From Phialophora verrucosa (Eukaryota; Ascomycota; Eurotiomycetes; Chaetothyriales; Herpotrichiellaceae), in the NCBI GenBank assembly GCA_002099365.1, contig MSED01000002.1, positions 1,054,001 through 1,118,000 on the forward strand: a stretch of 64,000 nucleotides of DNA. Reading direction: 5' to 3'. The translations under genes and the position numbers were made by a program. The notes under the pieces are model-generated. The model did no database searches. It saw only the letters and a list, made by a program, of their open reading frames with translations, and was not told the origin of the DNA. How positions within the stretch are numbered: position 1 is the first letter of the stretch; each line of letters opens with the position of its first letter. This document shows, one piece after another, positions 31,936 through 42,797 of the stretch.

Positions 31936-32833
31936 GGTGAGTTTCGCCGCGGCTCGGAGCCATAATACGTACTTCGGAGGAAGTGGCCAGTATGGCTCCT
32001 GTCATGATATCTGCAGTACGGCGGCTGGGAAACGTAGTGTCACGAATATCCTGAAGGAGAGGCAGTTTCTCGGTCACGCGGGGCTGAACGCAGGAAGCCA
32101 CGATGACATTGGCAGATGAAGCGGTCGGGAGCTCACGTGTGACTCACCCTTCGCATTCACTTCGCTCACCTTCACACTCACCCTTCATCCTAGCGAATTC
32201 AACCCTCAATCACGAAGATTCCTATCTCGTAGAATTCTTTGAAAGGAACCTCGCCCCAGGGCTCGATGACCGCTCCGCGACCTTTTGTCACTAGGATGTA
32301 CAACGGAAGAATATCGTTAATGAAAATCTGCCTTCCCATGTGAGTGGGACTGAGAATGTCCGGGTAGTCCTCTTGGACTGGGAGGAACATCACTAGCTTG
32401 TAGCCCGTTTCCTTTGACGGCGGGCTTAGAGGTATGCTACCTTGCTGCCTAGTCTCCCGCTCGCTGAATGGAAAATGGGCCAGACAGACTAATCGGTCGA
32501 ATCTCTGCTGTGTTGCTGTATTTATCGGGGTTGTCATCGAATAGGTTGACTAATCCAGTATCAACGGATGATCATTCCGCTATTCCGCCTATACAGGCGG
32601 TAGAAACTGTCGGTGCAAGTGGGTTCCGAGGATATAAATATTGGCAAAAGGCAGTTGGGGCAAAAATTTGAAGGGACCCCCGTCTTCAGGTTCTGGTTCA
32701 CACTCCGCTTGGAAAATCTGTATAGGTAGTATACGGGGCTTCAGCCAGGCCAAGGATGATCTTCTCTACATCAATACCACACCTCGCAGAACGCGGGTCT
32801 CTTCATGGAAGGCGTTACGACGATAAAGCTACT
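31936..32833. other. Intergenic, nothing supported
   Basis: About 0.9 kb holding the promoter of the AlkB gene and the 3' side of the hydrolase gene. A 112-codon minus-strand frame (32199-32537) shows no recognisable family and is not annotated. Confidence 0.45.
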
Positions 32834-33667
32834 TCACTGCAAGAGCTTATGCTTCTTTAGGAACAGGTCGACGTCGTGGTTGAATCGAGCCGCGTCCTCT
32901 AAGAACGGGAAGTGGCCGTGATCTTCCCAAAGCCTCGTTTCAAGTCGTGGGAGATGGTGTACCCAGCTTTTGTCGAAATCAGCATACCGTGGGGTGACCA
33001 GGTGCAAGGCTGGGATGTGATAGATCCGATCGGCCGACATGGCATCTGGTTGGGTATCTGTTGTCCTGGCGTTGATCCGAACGTGCTTTGCAGTACTCTT
33101 CATGACGTTCAAAATCTCGTTCTTCTGTTCGTCTGCCACTCGATCCCCAGTGATGGTTCTGATTGACGCTTCAAATTTGGCATCGTCCGACAATCTTCTA
33201 GCCAACTCCTTGCGCTGCAGACTTGTGAGATAGTACTCAGGGAGGTTGAAGAACGAATCCACGTAGATAATAGCGAGGACTAAATCTGGAAACAGCCGGA
33301 GAACCATGGTTGACACGGGTCCGCCCATGCTGTGTCCTATCAAGACTGCCGACTCTATGTATTCTTGATTCAAGACCTCCTTGACAGCATGGGCAAAGAG
33401 TTGCTGAGTGTAATCCCAACTTGGCGCACCGCTCTTTCCATGGCCAGGAAGATCAATCAAGACTGAGCAATATTCTTGAAACAGCGGTGCTTGAAGCCGC
33501 CACAAGGAGCTGTCACAGGCCCAACCGTGGATGAATACCAGGGCTTTGTTTCCCGCTCCATAGATCTGGTAGCTTATTTTTGTTCCGCGGAAGTCGACGC
33601 TTTTGCATGAGCCAGTTTTCATGATGTTGCTGGTGTAGTTGTCATTTGCCTGCGACTGACGTGTCAT
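32834..33667 (-). CDS. Alpha/beta hydrolase
   Basis: A single exon from ATG 33667 encodes 277 aa. The frame is open further upstream only from a TTG, and a second ATG lies 15 codons in. The alpha/beta hydrolase fold is clear: KALVFIHGWACDSSLWRLQAP has the HG oxyanion segment, VLIDLPGHGKSG follows, the nucleophile elbow is GHSMGG, and the catalytic His lies in WEDHGHFPFLED. It belongs to the broad esterase/haloperoxidase-like group. There is no secretion signal. It lies just downstream of a Zn2Cys6 regulator on the same strand and near a flavoprotein and an MFS carrier, so a hydrolytic step in a small catabolic or secondary pathway is plausible. The substrate cannot be inferred. Confidence 0.85.
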   Translation of the reverse strand: MTRQSQANDNYTSNIMKTGSCKSVDFRGTKISYQIYGAGNKALVFIHGWACDSSLWRLQAPLFQEYCSVLIDLPGHGKSGAPSWDYTQQLFAHAVKEVLNQEYIESAVLIGHSMGGPVSTMVLRLFPDLVLAIIYVDSFFNLPEYYLTSLQRKELARRLSDDAKFEASIRTITGDRVADEQKNEILNVMKSTAKHVRINARTTDTQPDAMSADRIYHIPALHLVTPRYADFDKSWVHHLPRLETRLWEDHGHFPFLEDAARFNHDVDLFLKKHKLLQ

Positions 33668-33907
33668 GCGTTCAATCTCGCTGCGAACTCGTCGAAAGGT
33701 GGCTGAATCAAGTTGCTTTGAGCTTGGCCACTGGCTTTCGGGGTTGCATCCCGGCTTTCGGATTGATCGTCCGAGCTCGGAACCATTCTTGAACCCTGCA
33801 CCGCCGTTCTTTCCCCGCAATATCTCTGCTCGTAATGCCAATCCACACGTTTGCTCTTAGTCAAAAAGCGGTGTATTCGCGTTGAAGACAAAACGAGACG
33901 AATCTCT

Positions 33908-36451
33908 TCAGGACAACAAGTCACCGGGAACAACATTGAGCCAGGAGAGGTCGGACGGATCGAATGGTTCAAACGCATCAAGCCAACCAAATACTTGTGC
34001 CATTTCTTGCGTATCCAGTGCTGTAGAGTCGATGAAAGTTCCGCCAGTATCACCATGAGTCTGCTCCTGATCATGTTGAATCGAGTGCGTTTGTACAGGA
34101 CGAGGTTGTGTTGAAGTGGATTCGGCGCCGCTTGCGCAAATTGTGCCATCAGGCAATGACAGCCTCTCGTAGAGAGTGCCAAGTGCAGTCACACATCTTT
34201 TAGCGGAAGTACTGTCGGACTGGAAACATCGAAGTATGTGCATCGCTTTTTGCCATGAATTGTGCAGTTCAGCATCCGATATAGCCCCTAGAGTGACGAC
34301 TGGCTTGGATCGTGCCGCTAACAAGACTGTGGCAGAGAGGTAGACATCTGCATGTAAATCAACAGTCAGCTCTAGCCTAACAAAGAGCCAAAAGGAAGGC
34401 CGGTGCACGACGGAATGAAACACATTGGATGGAAATCTTACGCAAGACTCCGTATAGCCACGCAGGCTTTCTGCCCCAGCTTCCTGTCGTTGCTAAATTG
34501 TCATGCATGATTTCGATAAGCTCTCTGGCAGTTTTGACACAGAGAATGCAGCATTGCAGTGCAACCCGATAATGCAAATCATCACCACAGGGTCGTTTGG
34601 TCGTTTCTACAGAGACGTCAGGTGCGGGTTGGGAGACGCAGAGTCTGACGAATACGGGACGAAAGAGATAAATTCTGACTTGCATGAATCTATTCAACCG
34701 GTGGTCAGCATTCTTCTCTCAGAATTTCGGGGTACGCACCTGAGCCGCAGAACAACCGCCTGTCTGCGAAAAGTCATCTGCCAGTCGTTTTCAGTCTCCC
34801 CTGAGACTTCACTACCTCGGAATTCGAGGTGTGGAAGAATCTCGTCGTACCATTCTTGGAGAGCTCTGTCAAACCGAAAGATAGAAGCGTCCCCTTCAAA
34901 GTACTTCTCATAACCTCGCACCGACCTCTCGTTTTCCTCCGAGTAGAATGAACACATAATCTGCTGAGCGATTGAATACAATTTCGTAGATGCTACGAAA
35001 AAGGTTAACACAGACTGCTCTGGAGTGGAATTGGACATCTCGACAGCAGAGGCGTCTTCTTGATTGAGCCCCGAATGTAAATGGACTGGGTCGTCTTTCG
35101 ATGGCGATATCATCACGGGTCGACCAAGATTCATGCAGACCATCCTAGGGGTATTAGTACTCAGACAATTCCCAAAGTGGGCACTAAAAGTACCTCTCAA
35201 GCATTACACAGCCATGATAGATCCTCCTCACAAATTCCTTGTCTTGGTGATTCAGTGAACTTTTGTCGTAAATTGCACTGCGATGTAGGCCCAGATGATG
35301 ACAGCCCCGAATTGCAGTCCCAATGACGCCCCAGGCCTTGTGGGTATTCCCCGTCCCGGTCAAATACTGCGCCATGACCAACATTACTTGAACATATTGT
35401 AACGACAGCAGAGTTGTGTCCGTCGGATCAAATCGGACCAGAGAATGTGCTCGATTGAAAAAGACCTCGGCTGCGTCGTGGGCTTCTCCAGGCGCGCTCT
35501 GAGCGCGATACTGGCAGCCGAGCGCGAGCACGAGATTTAAAAGGGCAACAGATGCCGCTTCATCAAGGCGCATGAGATGGGAAGCGCTGCCTGGCAAAGG
35601 CGTGCCGTCCCATAGAGACGTGTACACCCTATTGAAACTTTCTCGGTCAATGAAAGGATAAAGTGGATAAACAAAACGCCAATAGCTTTCCTGAAGCTCG
35701 TCAGATGCTGTACGAGGCGGAAGGACATATTCGAGTTGTCGTTGTCTCGGTGGAATGGCCGCTGGAGATGGATAGATAACGTCGCCAGCAAATCCGGTCG
35801 AGACTTGGCCTTCAATAGCTTGCCGAACAGAATTCATGAAAGATGCTGCTGAGGACACTCCATGGAATCCTTCGTTTTGAAGCTCCCCTGTGGCGGCGCC
35901 AGTGATAGCATTTACTCCCGGGCCAGTGCTGGAGTTTTCCGGACTGTGGATGACTGGGAGAGAGTGGTTATCAAGGTCAATAGTCCCCCGACTTCGCTGT
36001 GCTGGGGATGTCGAGATGCGCGGACTCGGTGACGCCAGCTGGTTCTGGCTCTGTTCAAGAATATGGATGCGATTCTGCAGTTCGCGCAAAATACTTGCCA
36101 CGAACCTCACGTCAGCGTCAGGTCGACAACGGTGCTGAAGTGCTGAAGCATTTGATGATGGCAGCAAAACCGAACTTCGAGAGATTGACTTATTATTGTG
36201 GCTCACCTCTCTGATACGCTCCCATTCTTCCTCTCAATATGCCTGTACAGACACCTGTCTGTGCCCCAGCCTCTCCTGGAACATGCACCACACACTGACC
36301 ATGAGGTTAGTTTTTGTGGTAATCCTCTCATTCGGACGGGGGATCACCACCTACCTGGATGGACACCGTCACATTTGATCTTTTTCACGCGACAGTGCTG
36401 ACAGGCCAAAGGGGTCTTGCGCCGAGGTGCCAGCGGAGCATTGTCACCCAT
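33908..36451 (-). CDS. Zn2Cys6 fungal-specific transcription factor
   Basis: Six exons (36451-36355, 36294-36207, 36093-35194, 35144-34740, 34674-34442, 34347-33908) give 720 aa; introns are 60, 113, 49, 65 and 94 nt. The zinc cluster is split by intron 1: exon 1 ends ACQHCRVKKIKCDGVHP and exon 2 continues VCGACSRRGWGTDRC. All six cysteines are present. A heptad-like coiled coil follows (SILRELQNRIHILEQSQNQL). The fungal_trans middle-homology domain spans about 200-480 (SYWRFVYPLYPFIDRESFNRVY ... AIRGCHHLGLHRSA). The C-terminus is acidic and hydrophobic (WLDAFEPFDPSDLSWLNV), as in activation domains. It is tandem with the hydrolase and with the flavoprotein gene, and a probable regulator of this small cluster. 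Confidence 0.9.
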
Positions 36452-36733
36452 GTTTGAATAGGGAGCTCTCAACGGTGAGTGGTGAGATACAAGTACCCAT
36501 CGTCAGAGTGAATGTAGACGAACTGGAACTTCCGAGCGAAATTAGATGCTGCAACGTAGTCTGAAGAGGGAATTTCTCGGCACAGATACGGTGAACCATT
36601 TGAGCTCTCGAGTCATTATGCAACAACTTCGCGATGGTGCTCGTCCTCTGCCCGCCCAACTCCTTGTTTGTGTCTTAATCTGAATATAGGCACTACTATG
36701 TATCTACGGAGACTGGAGATATTTCTGGCTGTC

Positions 36734-38122
36734 CTACGCAAGATGATCAAGAGCTGGTAAGTCTTCAGCATCCAGCAAGGCACCATGAGATCTCAGACAA
36801 TCCTGAACGTCTCTACTGTCCCAGTCGCCCTCAACGCCCCGCGAAGCTGCAAAGCCAGCAGCGACTCCGGCCGCCTGGCCTGTTGCTAGAGCCGTTCCCA
36901 TAACACGGACTGCACTTCCTGCTCCACGATCGCCATCCACGCACCGGCCTGCGACAAACAGATTCGGTGTATCCACAGACCGGAGTGACCTTAGTGGAAT
37001 TTCGAAAGAACCTTTGGGAGGTAATTTGAAAGTGCTTTCCCAATCACGATGGTCAGGATCATGGAACTCCATTCCCCAGACACCTAGTGCAATGCTATCG
37101 GAAAAATGTCGATTGGACATAATATCGTCCTCGGTCAGCTGGTACATCGAAATGACGTGGCGGGATTCTCTTGTCCCAAAATTCGGGCCAGTGGAAACGA
37201 GGTACATTCTTTCATGACCAGGCAGTTTCCGGAGTATCTCTAGATATGCTTGAGCTTGTCGTCGTCCAGAAACCTCAGCAGCGGTGATACTCGAAGAGTC
37301 CCTTGCATCATAAGAAGCAGACGCCAGAAACGCCACGACATCCCCTGACATTGGAAGACGTATGAGGACCGACTGGTTCTTCCTGACTAGCTTCTGAAGC
37401 TCCGGACTCTTTGATTTAGCTGTCAAGATCGCATCCCGCCACGACGCAGCAGAGGGTGTGGTGCTGGACGGGATGCCTCCGAAGCGAGTCGCCAGCGACC
37501 CAAGGTTGATTGTTCCATGACTTCCATACCGTGTCGAGGCACCGCAGTGGAAGGCAAGATCCGCATCACCTGAGCAGTCGACGAAGGCTTTTGCAAAGAT
37601 GTCTCGTCTTCCTCTTCTTTCTTGAATCTGTATTCTCCCAACTCTGCCGCTCGGCAAGCGTGTCGCTCCCACTACGGTTGTGTGCAAGAGAACTTGGATA
37701 TTGCGCTTGGCCATCATATCATCGAAGACAATCTTCAGACATTCAGGCTCGATCACCTGGCCAGGACTCAATCAGAAAACTCTATTCGATAAATGAGAAT
37801 CACTTACCTGGAAGATTCCGCGATGCCGAACAGGCCTTTCTGAGGTACCTGCCATGGGCAGTAAGTTGTCCCTGATCTCTTCCCATACCGCCCCCACCGC
37901 CTGTCTGGGGTTGTCCTCGATTGTAAACAAACCACAGTATGAAACAACCCCACGGTGAGTCGCTGCACCACCAAGGCAGCCTTCAGACTCAACGAGCAGT
38001 ATGCGAGCATCTGGGAAGGCTTGTCTCGCCCCAATCGCGGCTCCAATGCCAGCCGCCCCACCGCCAACAATGATTACTTCGTATTCTTCTATATCAGGGA
38101 TGTCGCTGGTAGCCATCGGCAT
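36734..38122 (-). CDS. FAD-dependent oxidoreductase (FAD_oxidored type)
   Basis: Two exons, 38122-37808 and 37756-36734, are joined by a 51-nt GTAAGT...CCAG intron and give 445 aa from MPMATSDIPD. An in-frame ATG at 38242 would add 40 residues of no clear character. The N-terminal FAD site is EVIIVGGGAAGIGAAIGARQ, followed by CLGGAATHRG. The middle holds AFVDCSGDADLAFHCGAST, and the C-terminal FAD-contact block is NLFVAGRCVDGDRGAGSAVRVMG with the GQAAGVAAGFAA helix. This is the PF12831-like group of flavoproteins, soluble and of mostly unknown substrate. It is divergent from the MFS carrier over a promoter with CGG palindromes, which suggests shared control by the adjacent Zn2Cys6 factor. Confidence 0.85.
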
Positions 38123-38242
38123 AGCTTTCGATGACAGTGAGACTCTGGATGCTGCCCAGAACCGCAATATCTGAAAGGCTAAAGGTAATGATGTTTCTGA
38201 AGAAGTCGCGCTGCTGATTGTAAAATGCCACCGACAATGCAT

Positions 38243-38663
38243 TGATACGCCTTTCCGGCGGCAACGGCTAAGAAGACCTTAACTTCATTACCGTTGTTTC
38301 GCAAGCAGGTGACTTTTGTTTAGCATCGGATCGTTCTGGACGACAACTCGGAATCTTGGTCTCGGGACTCATCCCGAGTGATCTCGGATCCGGGACGCAA
38401 TCCCGGCTATACCGGCCTTGCCGACGATACCCCAACCAAGTGGATATGCTTGTCCTCCGTTCATCAGATGATGATCGGGAACAGATCTCCACATGGAGTC
38501 CCCAGCTTTCTTAAGAGATCCAGAAGGCTTGAAGTGGACGAAGATAAATTGAGACTCTCCAGCCTCTCAAAGGCATATTGTCCCTCCAGTTTCGTCCCAG
38601 CTTGGTCTACGATCTTTTGAGCCATTCTCTTGCAGGAACATTGTGGCGACCCCAGCGAACACC
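38243..38663. promoter_or_regulatory. Divergent promoter with CGG-type palindromes
   Basis: Between the flavoprotein and MFS genes. It contains CTCGGGA-ctca-TCCCGAG (38360-38377) and CCGGGA-cgcaa-TCCCGG (38389-38405) within 46 bp. Both are inverted repeats built on CGG/CCG half-sites, the usual form of Zn2Cys6 operators. Confidence 0.55.
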
Positions 38664-40234
38664 ATGTTGAAGGACAACAAGGAAGTGTATGTCGAATACA
38701 CCTCACAGAAGGATGTCGCGCTCGAACAGGGGGTGGTCAACATGACTGTTGACGAAGACACAGAGAAGCGCCTACGACGGAAATTTGATCTACATATTCT
38801 GCCCTTCGGAGTCTTGATTTGGCTACTGGCCAATATTGACAGAACAAATACGGGCAACGCCATCATTCTCGGCATGAAAGAGGACGCCAACCTGACTGGT
38901 AATCGGTTCAACATGATACTGACAGGATTTTACATTTCATACATTCTGCTTGAAATGTAAGTTGGACTCCACTGCACCCTTATTCGTGCCTAACCCGTTG
39001 CTCTAGTCCTGCTAATATAGCTTGTCGCATATTGGGCCCCAAGAAATGGCTGGCCTTCTTGACGTTGGGCTTTGGCATCACAACGTTTTGCGTCTCCTTC
39101 GCTTCTTCTTACCCGGTCATGATGTTCCTCCGAGTCCTGCTTGGGTGCTTCGAGTCGGGTATTCAGCCCGGAATCATGTATCTCTACGCACAATATTACC
39201 GCCGTCATGAGCTTGTTGGACGCTGGGGTGTCAAAGCTTCCATGGCATCAGTGGCAGGCTCATTTGGAGGTTTGCTCGCTAGTGGACTTTCGAATATTCC
39301 CACTGCAGGGATCTTGCACAGCTGGAGATGGATCTTCTTCGTGGAAGGCTTGGTTTCCATGGCTCTTGCCGTGTGCGTTCTGATATTTCTGCCCAACTCA
39401 GTCCCCGAGGCCAGCTTCCTCAGCGAATCCGATCGTGAATACGCTGTCAGGCGTATCGATTCGGAGACGATGGCCACCGACAAAGAGCCCATGGATAACA
39501 TGTCATTCAAAAGAGCGCTATTAAATTGGAACACCCAGCTCATGGCTCTTGCCACTCTGTGCTCATTGATGACCCTCACAGCTCTATCGCTGTTCATGGT
39601 AAGCAACAATATTTTTGAAGAAAGTTACCGCAGAGTGCTTACCATGTCTTAGCCAACACTCCTGAAATCCATGGGATATTCCAAAATCCATGCCCAACTT
39701 CTCACTGTGCCTCCATTCACGTGTTCAGCTCTTTGCTGCCTTGGAAGTTGCTTCCTCTCAGACAGGCTGAAGAAGCGTGGCGTTCTCTTCATCTACCTTG
39801 TGGTGTTTGGCATCACCGGCTTCTCAATCCTTGTCGGCCTCGAAGGAATAGGAGTCAGATACTTTGCCGTCTTTTTGGCAACTTGCGGCGCTTTCACCGC
39901 CGCACCGATCCTGCTTGCGTGGGCTGTCGACAACGCAGCCGGACCGTCCGTCCGTGCTATTGTCGCGGGGTACATCGCTGGGGCCGGAAACATTGGTGCC
40001 TTGATTGCGACTTGGACATACCTCCCTAAATCCGCACCACTGTATCTGCAGGGCCATTACATCAACCTTGGTGGAAGTATCTTGATGGGCTTCCTTGTGG
40101 CTATGGCGACTTGGAATTTGTGGAGAGAGAACAGACTCAGACGTGCTGGTGGGAGGGCCGAAAGGCTTGAACAGGCACCAGAACTGATCACAAGGCTAGG
40201 CCATTTGCACCCCGAGTACAGGTACACTTTGTAA
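38664..40234 (+). CDS. MFS transporter, allantoate/anion-cation symporter (Dal5-like) family
   Basis: Three exons (38664-38956, 39007-39598, 39653-40234) give 488 aa; introns are 50 and 54 nt. The start ATG has ACC before it; the open frame further upstream lacks an ATG. The N-terminus is cytosolic and acidic. About 12 hydrophobic spans follow, with family signatures LRRKFDLHILPFGVLIWLLANIDRTNTGNA, LLEIPANIACRILGPKKW, GCFESGIQPGIMYLYAQYYRR, and SWRWIFFVEG. These are typical of Dal5/Tna1-type proton symporters for organic anions (allantoate, nicotinate, vitamins). It is a plasma-membrane carrier, divergent from the flavoprotein gene, and probably imports the substrate of the small cluster. Confidence 0.9.
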
Positions 40235-40450
40235 CCAGAAACGGTGGGGAGAGATATGGCATCACAGCCGGTAGCGCTCTGCTCGCGGTCAAGGCTTGAA
40301 ACGGTAGAAGAGCAAGCCTCAAGGCAACGTGAACGTGGGTCGAATGGGCACACGGCTGAAATTCCTTTTGATGACTTTAAAGAAATGTCATGATGCGGTG
40401 GCGGAAAAAACACATAGTCTTCTCTCCAGCCTCAAGTCCAACTTTGAAGT

Positions 40451-40974
40451 CTACGGCCCTTCTACCACCGTCTTCTGCGAGATCCTCGCAAAAACCTGAG
40501 ATGGGTCCAAGAACGTCTCTGCCCGATAACACTTCAGCTCCCCATCCGGCCCCTCGCGGACAAAGAAAGTGGCAAATCCTGGGATCTCGATGTCCTGACT
40601 CCCGTCGTCCGGATCCCCCACGACTCGGTATCGAATGCGGGCAGCCTGATAGATTCTCGGTGGCACAAAGTCGAAGTACACTATCTTGTGCTCCATCAGG
40701 GCAAGATGTTTGAACGTCTTGGCAAACATGGCTTTGACTTCAGCGCCCTTGAGGACCGGGTTGTTGGCGTATTGGAGTTCGATGTCGTCGGTCATGAAGG
40801 TACTGCACCACTTTTCTGCGTCCAGCTCGGCGCTTCCTCGATGGAACTGGATTGAACGAGAGGACAGAAACCCGTTAGTTCCCGTCATATTATTCGTGGT
40901 CTTGCATGAAACTCGGACGGACTTACGCCTTCAAGCCAGGATTGAATCTGGTCTCGACTCTTTATCGACGACAT
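40451..40974 (-). CDS. SnoaL-like / NTF2-like small protein
   Basis: Two exons, 40974-40927 and 40846-40451, are joined over an 80-nt intron with a CTAAC branch and give 147 aa. The fused N-terminus MSSIKSRDQIQSWLEGFHRGSAELDAEKW and the following FMTDDIELQYANNPVLKGAEVKAMFAKTF fit the cone-shaped SnoaL/NTF2 fold. This fold includes polyketide cyclases, limonene-epoxide hydrolases and many proteins of unknown role. No signal peptide is seen. It is convergent with the MFS gene at 217 bp, so it may belong to the same small cluster. Confidence 0.8.
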
Positions 40975-41479
40975 TTTGAACACTGCTGGAATTTGTGCCC
41001 TGTCTCTGCGATGCGAGTGAAGTTCTATGAGCTGCAGTACTACTGCTTCCTGTCCCATCTAATCATTATATACACAATCACTTCACGCGTCCTTTTTTTT
41101 ACGGGGCAGGCCGCAGGAGGCGCATTTCTAAGCGGCTTAGAAAGTAAGCAAGCTCGCCCCGGGATCCCGTCCCGAACTCCGGGTTGATGGCGATTTGCGA
41201 TCGAGCCACTTGCCCACTTGTAGGAATTTCAATCATCCGACTCAAGACCCATTTCCTGAGCCTCACTCTTTGGTTGAAGATGTTTTCCTTTGTCACTCGT
41301 TGTAGGACAGTGGGTCCGAGTAGCTCGCTGCGCAGAACGAAGGACACCCATCATCCATTTTGTACTGGGTGAGGCCGCGCTAGAGGGAGCTCAATCGAAG
41401 CGAGAGTACACCAGCGGAATGATTGGGGTGGTTGACAGAAAAGCAGAAGCAAGCCTCTTGTGCTGTCCCACAACGTCGA
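40975..41479. other. Intergenic, nothing recognised
   Basis: 505 bp upstream of the SnoaL-like gene and adjoining the LINE remnant. T-rich near 41090. No gene is supported. Confidence 0.45.
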
Positions 41480-42510
41480 CTAGCTGATGCGTGCTGGAGA
41501 CAGTAAGCACCCCTCCCCCCACTCCAGTATTGGTATCGCCATTGTCATATGTCCTGGGTCTTTTTGGTCTTGTCCTTTTGTCGGGACGTGCCAGCAGATG
41601 CTCCGGACCTGTCTGACTTGTTCTACTCTTCCCATTTCCCACTTCCTTGCGGGACAGGCATTGCTCCGTGCTGTATGACCACCTTTGCACACTTCGCAAT
41701 GGGGAATGTTGCCTTCAACTCCCTTCTGCTTACAGTGTTTTGTCTCGTGTTGCTCTGCGCAATAGCCACATATCTGGGATGCGCTTACATTGAGTACCGA
41801 TGTGACCGTAACTGTGACAGCGGAAGCACTGTTTCACTCCACAGGCGCGGTGACATTGGTGGATTCGGCCATCCCACACTATCCCGGTGTAGATGATGGC
41901 GTTAGCCACTTCTAGGTCTATAAATCTAATAACTATTGAGGATGTACGTTTGAGAGTTGCTTCCTTGGTAAGCCATTCCACGTACGGTATCTCGTCGTTA
42001 GGGATCACCGCGTCCCCGTCTACGAGCATCTGATGAAGAATTGCTCTCTGAACTTTAATATTACCTTAATGGACTTAATGGTGATGGCGTGGGCGATGAC
42101 TACGTAGGTCAACACAATAAAGTTCCGCCTATTCCCCAAGACCTCTGGGCCACCGCCTGTTCGCCTTAAACTGTGTAGCTGTCGTGGTTTTGAATGTCTG
42201 TATGTCGCCGCTCTTGAGTGGGCGTGCGGCGACGACTTGACTGATTGATTGGCTGTATGATAATGGATTGAGGTTTGCACCTGTTGCCTTATCCAGGCAG
42301 CTGAATGAGTTCGACGGCGATGGGCAATGTCCCGATATTTTGAGCTTTTCCATTACCACTTGGTATTTGTATGCAGTTAAAGGAACATTGCCGGCGTTGG
42401 CGTCGAGTGCGTTGTTGGAGCCTGTAGGATGAGTGCCTGGAGTGATAACGCAACGGTGCTAGCCCAAAAGCTGGACAATGCCGGAGACCAGAGTTTGCGA
42501 CCTTGCTCAC
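41480..42510 (-). mobile_element. Decayed LINE (Tad1-like) ORF1/gag fragment
   Basis: The minus strand carries broken pieces of a LINE ORF1-type nucleic-acid-binding protein. The clearest piece (about 42029-41730) reads EIPYVEWLTKEATLKRTSSI, then IYTGIVWDGRIHQCHRACG and a CCHC knuckle, CFRCHSYGHIGTQC. The next conserved piece, CKGGHTARSNACPARKWEM, lies downstream in another frame (about 41690-41630), so at least one frameshift separates them. Upstream pieces (to about 42510) lie in further frames. No reverse-transcriptase part is seen. This is a truncated, inactive copy. The gene order around it is otherwise normal. Confidence 0.75.
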
Positions 42511-42797
42511 CAGGCCGCCCCATCTGGATTGTCAGTTGTCCACAAATGGGCTTGGGTTAAAGTTGGGATCTGAGAAAGCCCGTCGAGTTCGAGTTTGGGT
42601 CAAAATCCGCTCAGGGAAACCATCTATTGATGGACGTTTCGGTGTTGAAGGAAAAGCCGGCAAAAGCCATGATTCAGCCAGGCGGTGGATCTCCAGCTCT
42701 CAACATGACCATCAGTTCTCCGGGTCACGAGCGGTCAATCATTTGGCTCGACAACTTTCCGCCATTGTGGCACCTTTTATCTACTTGACATGTCCGC

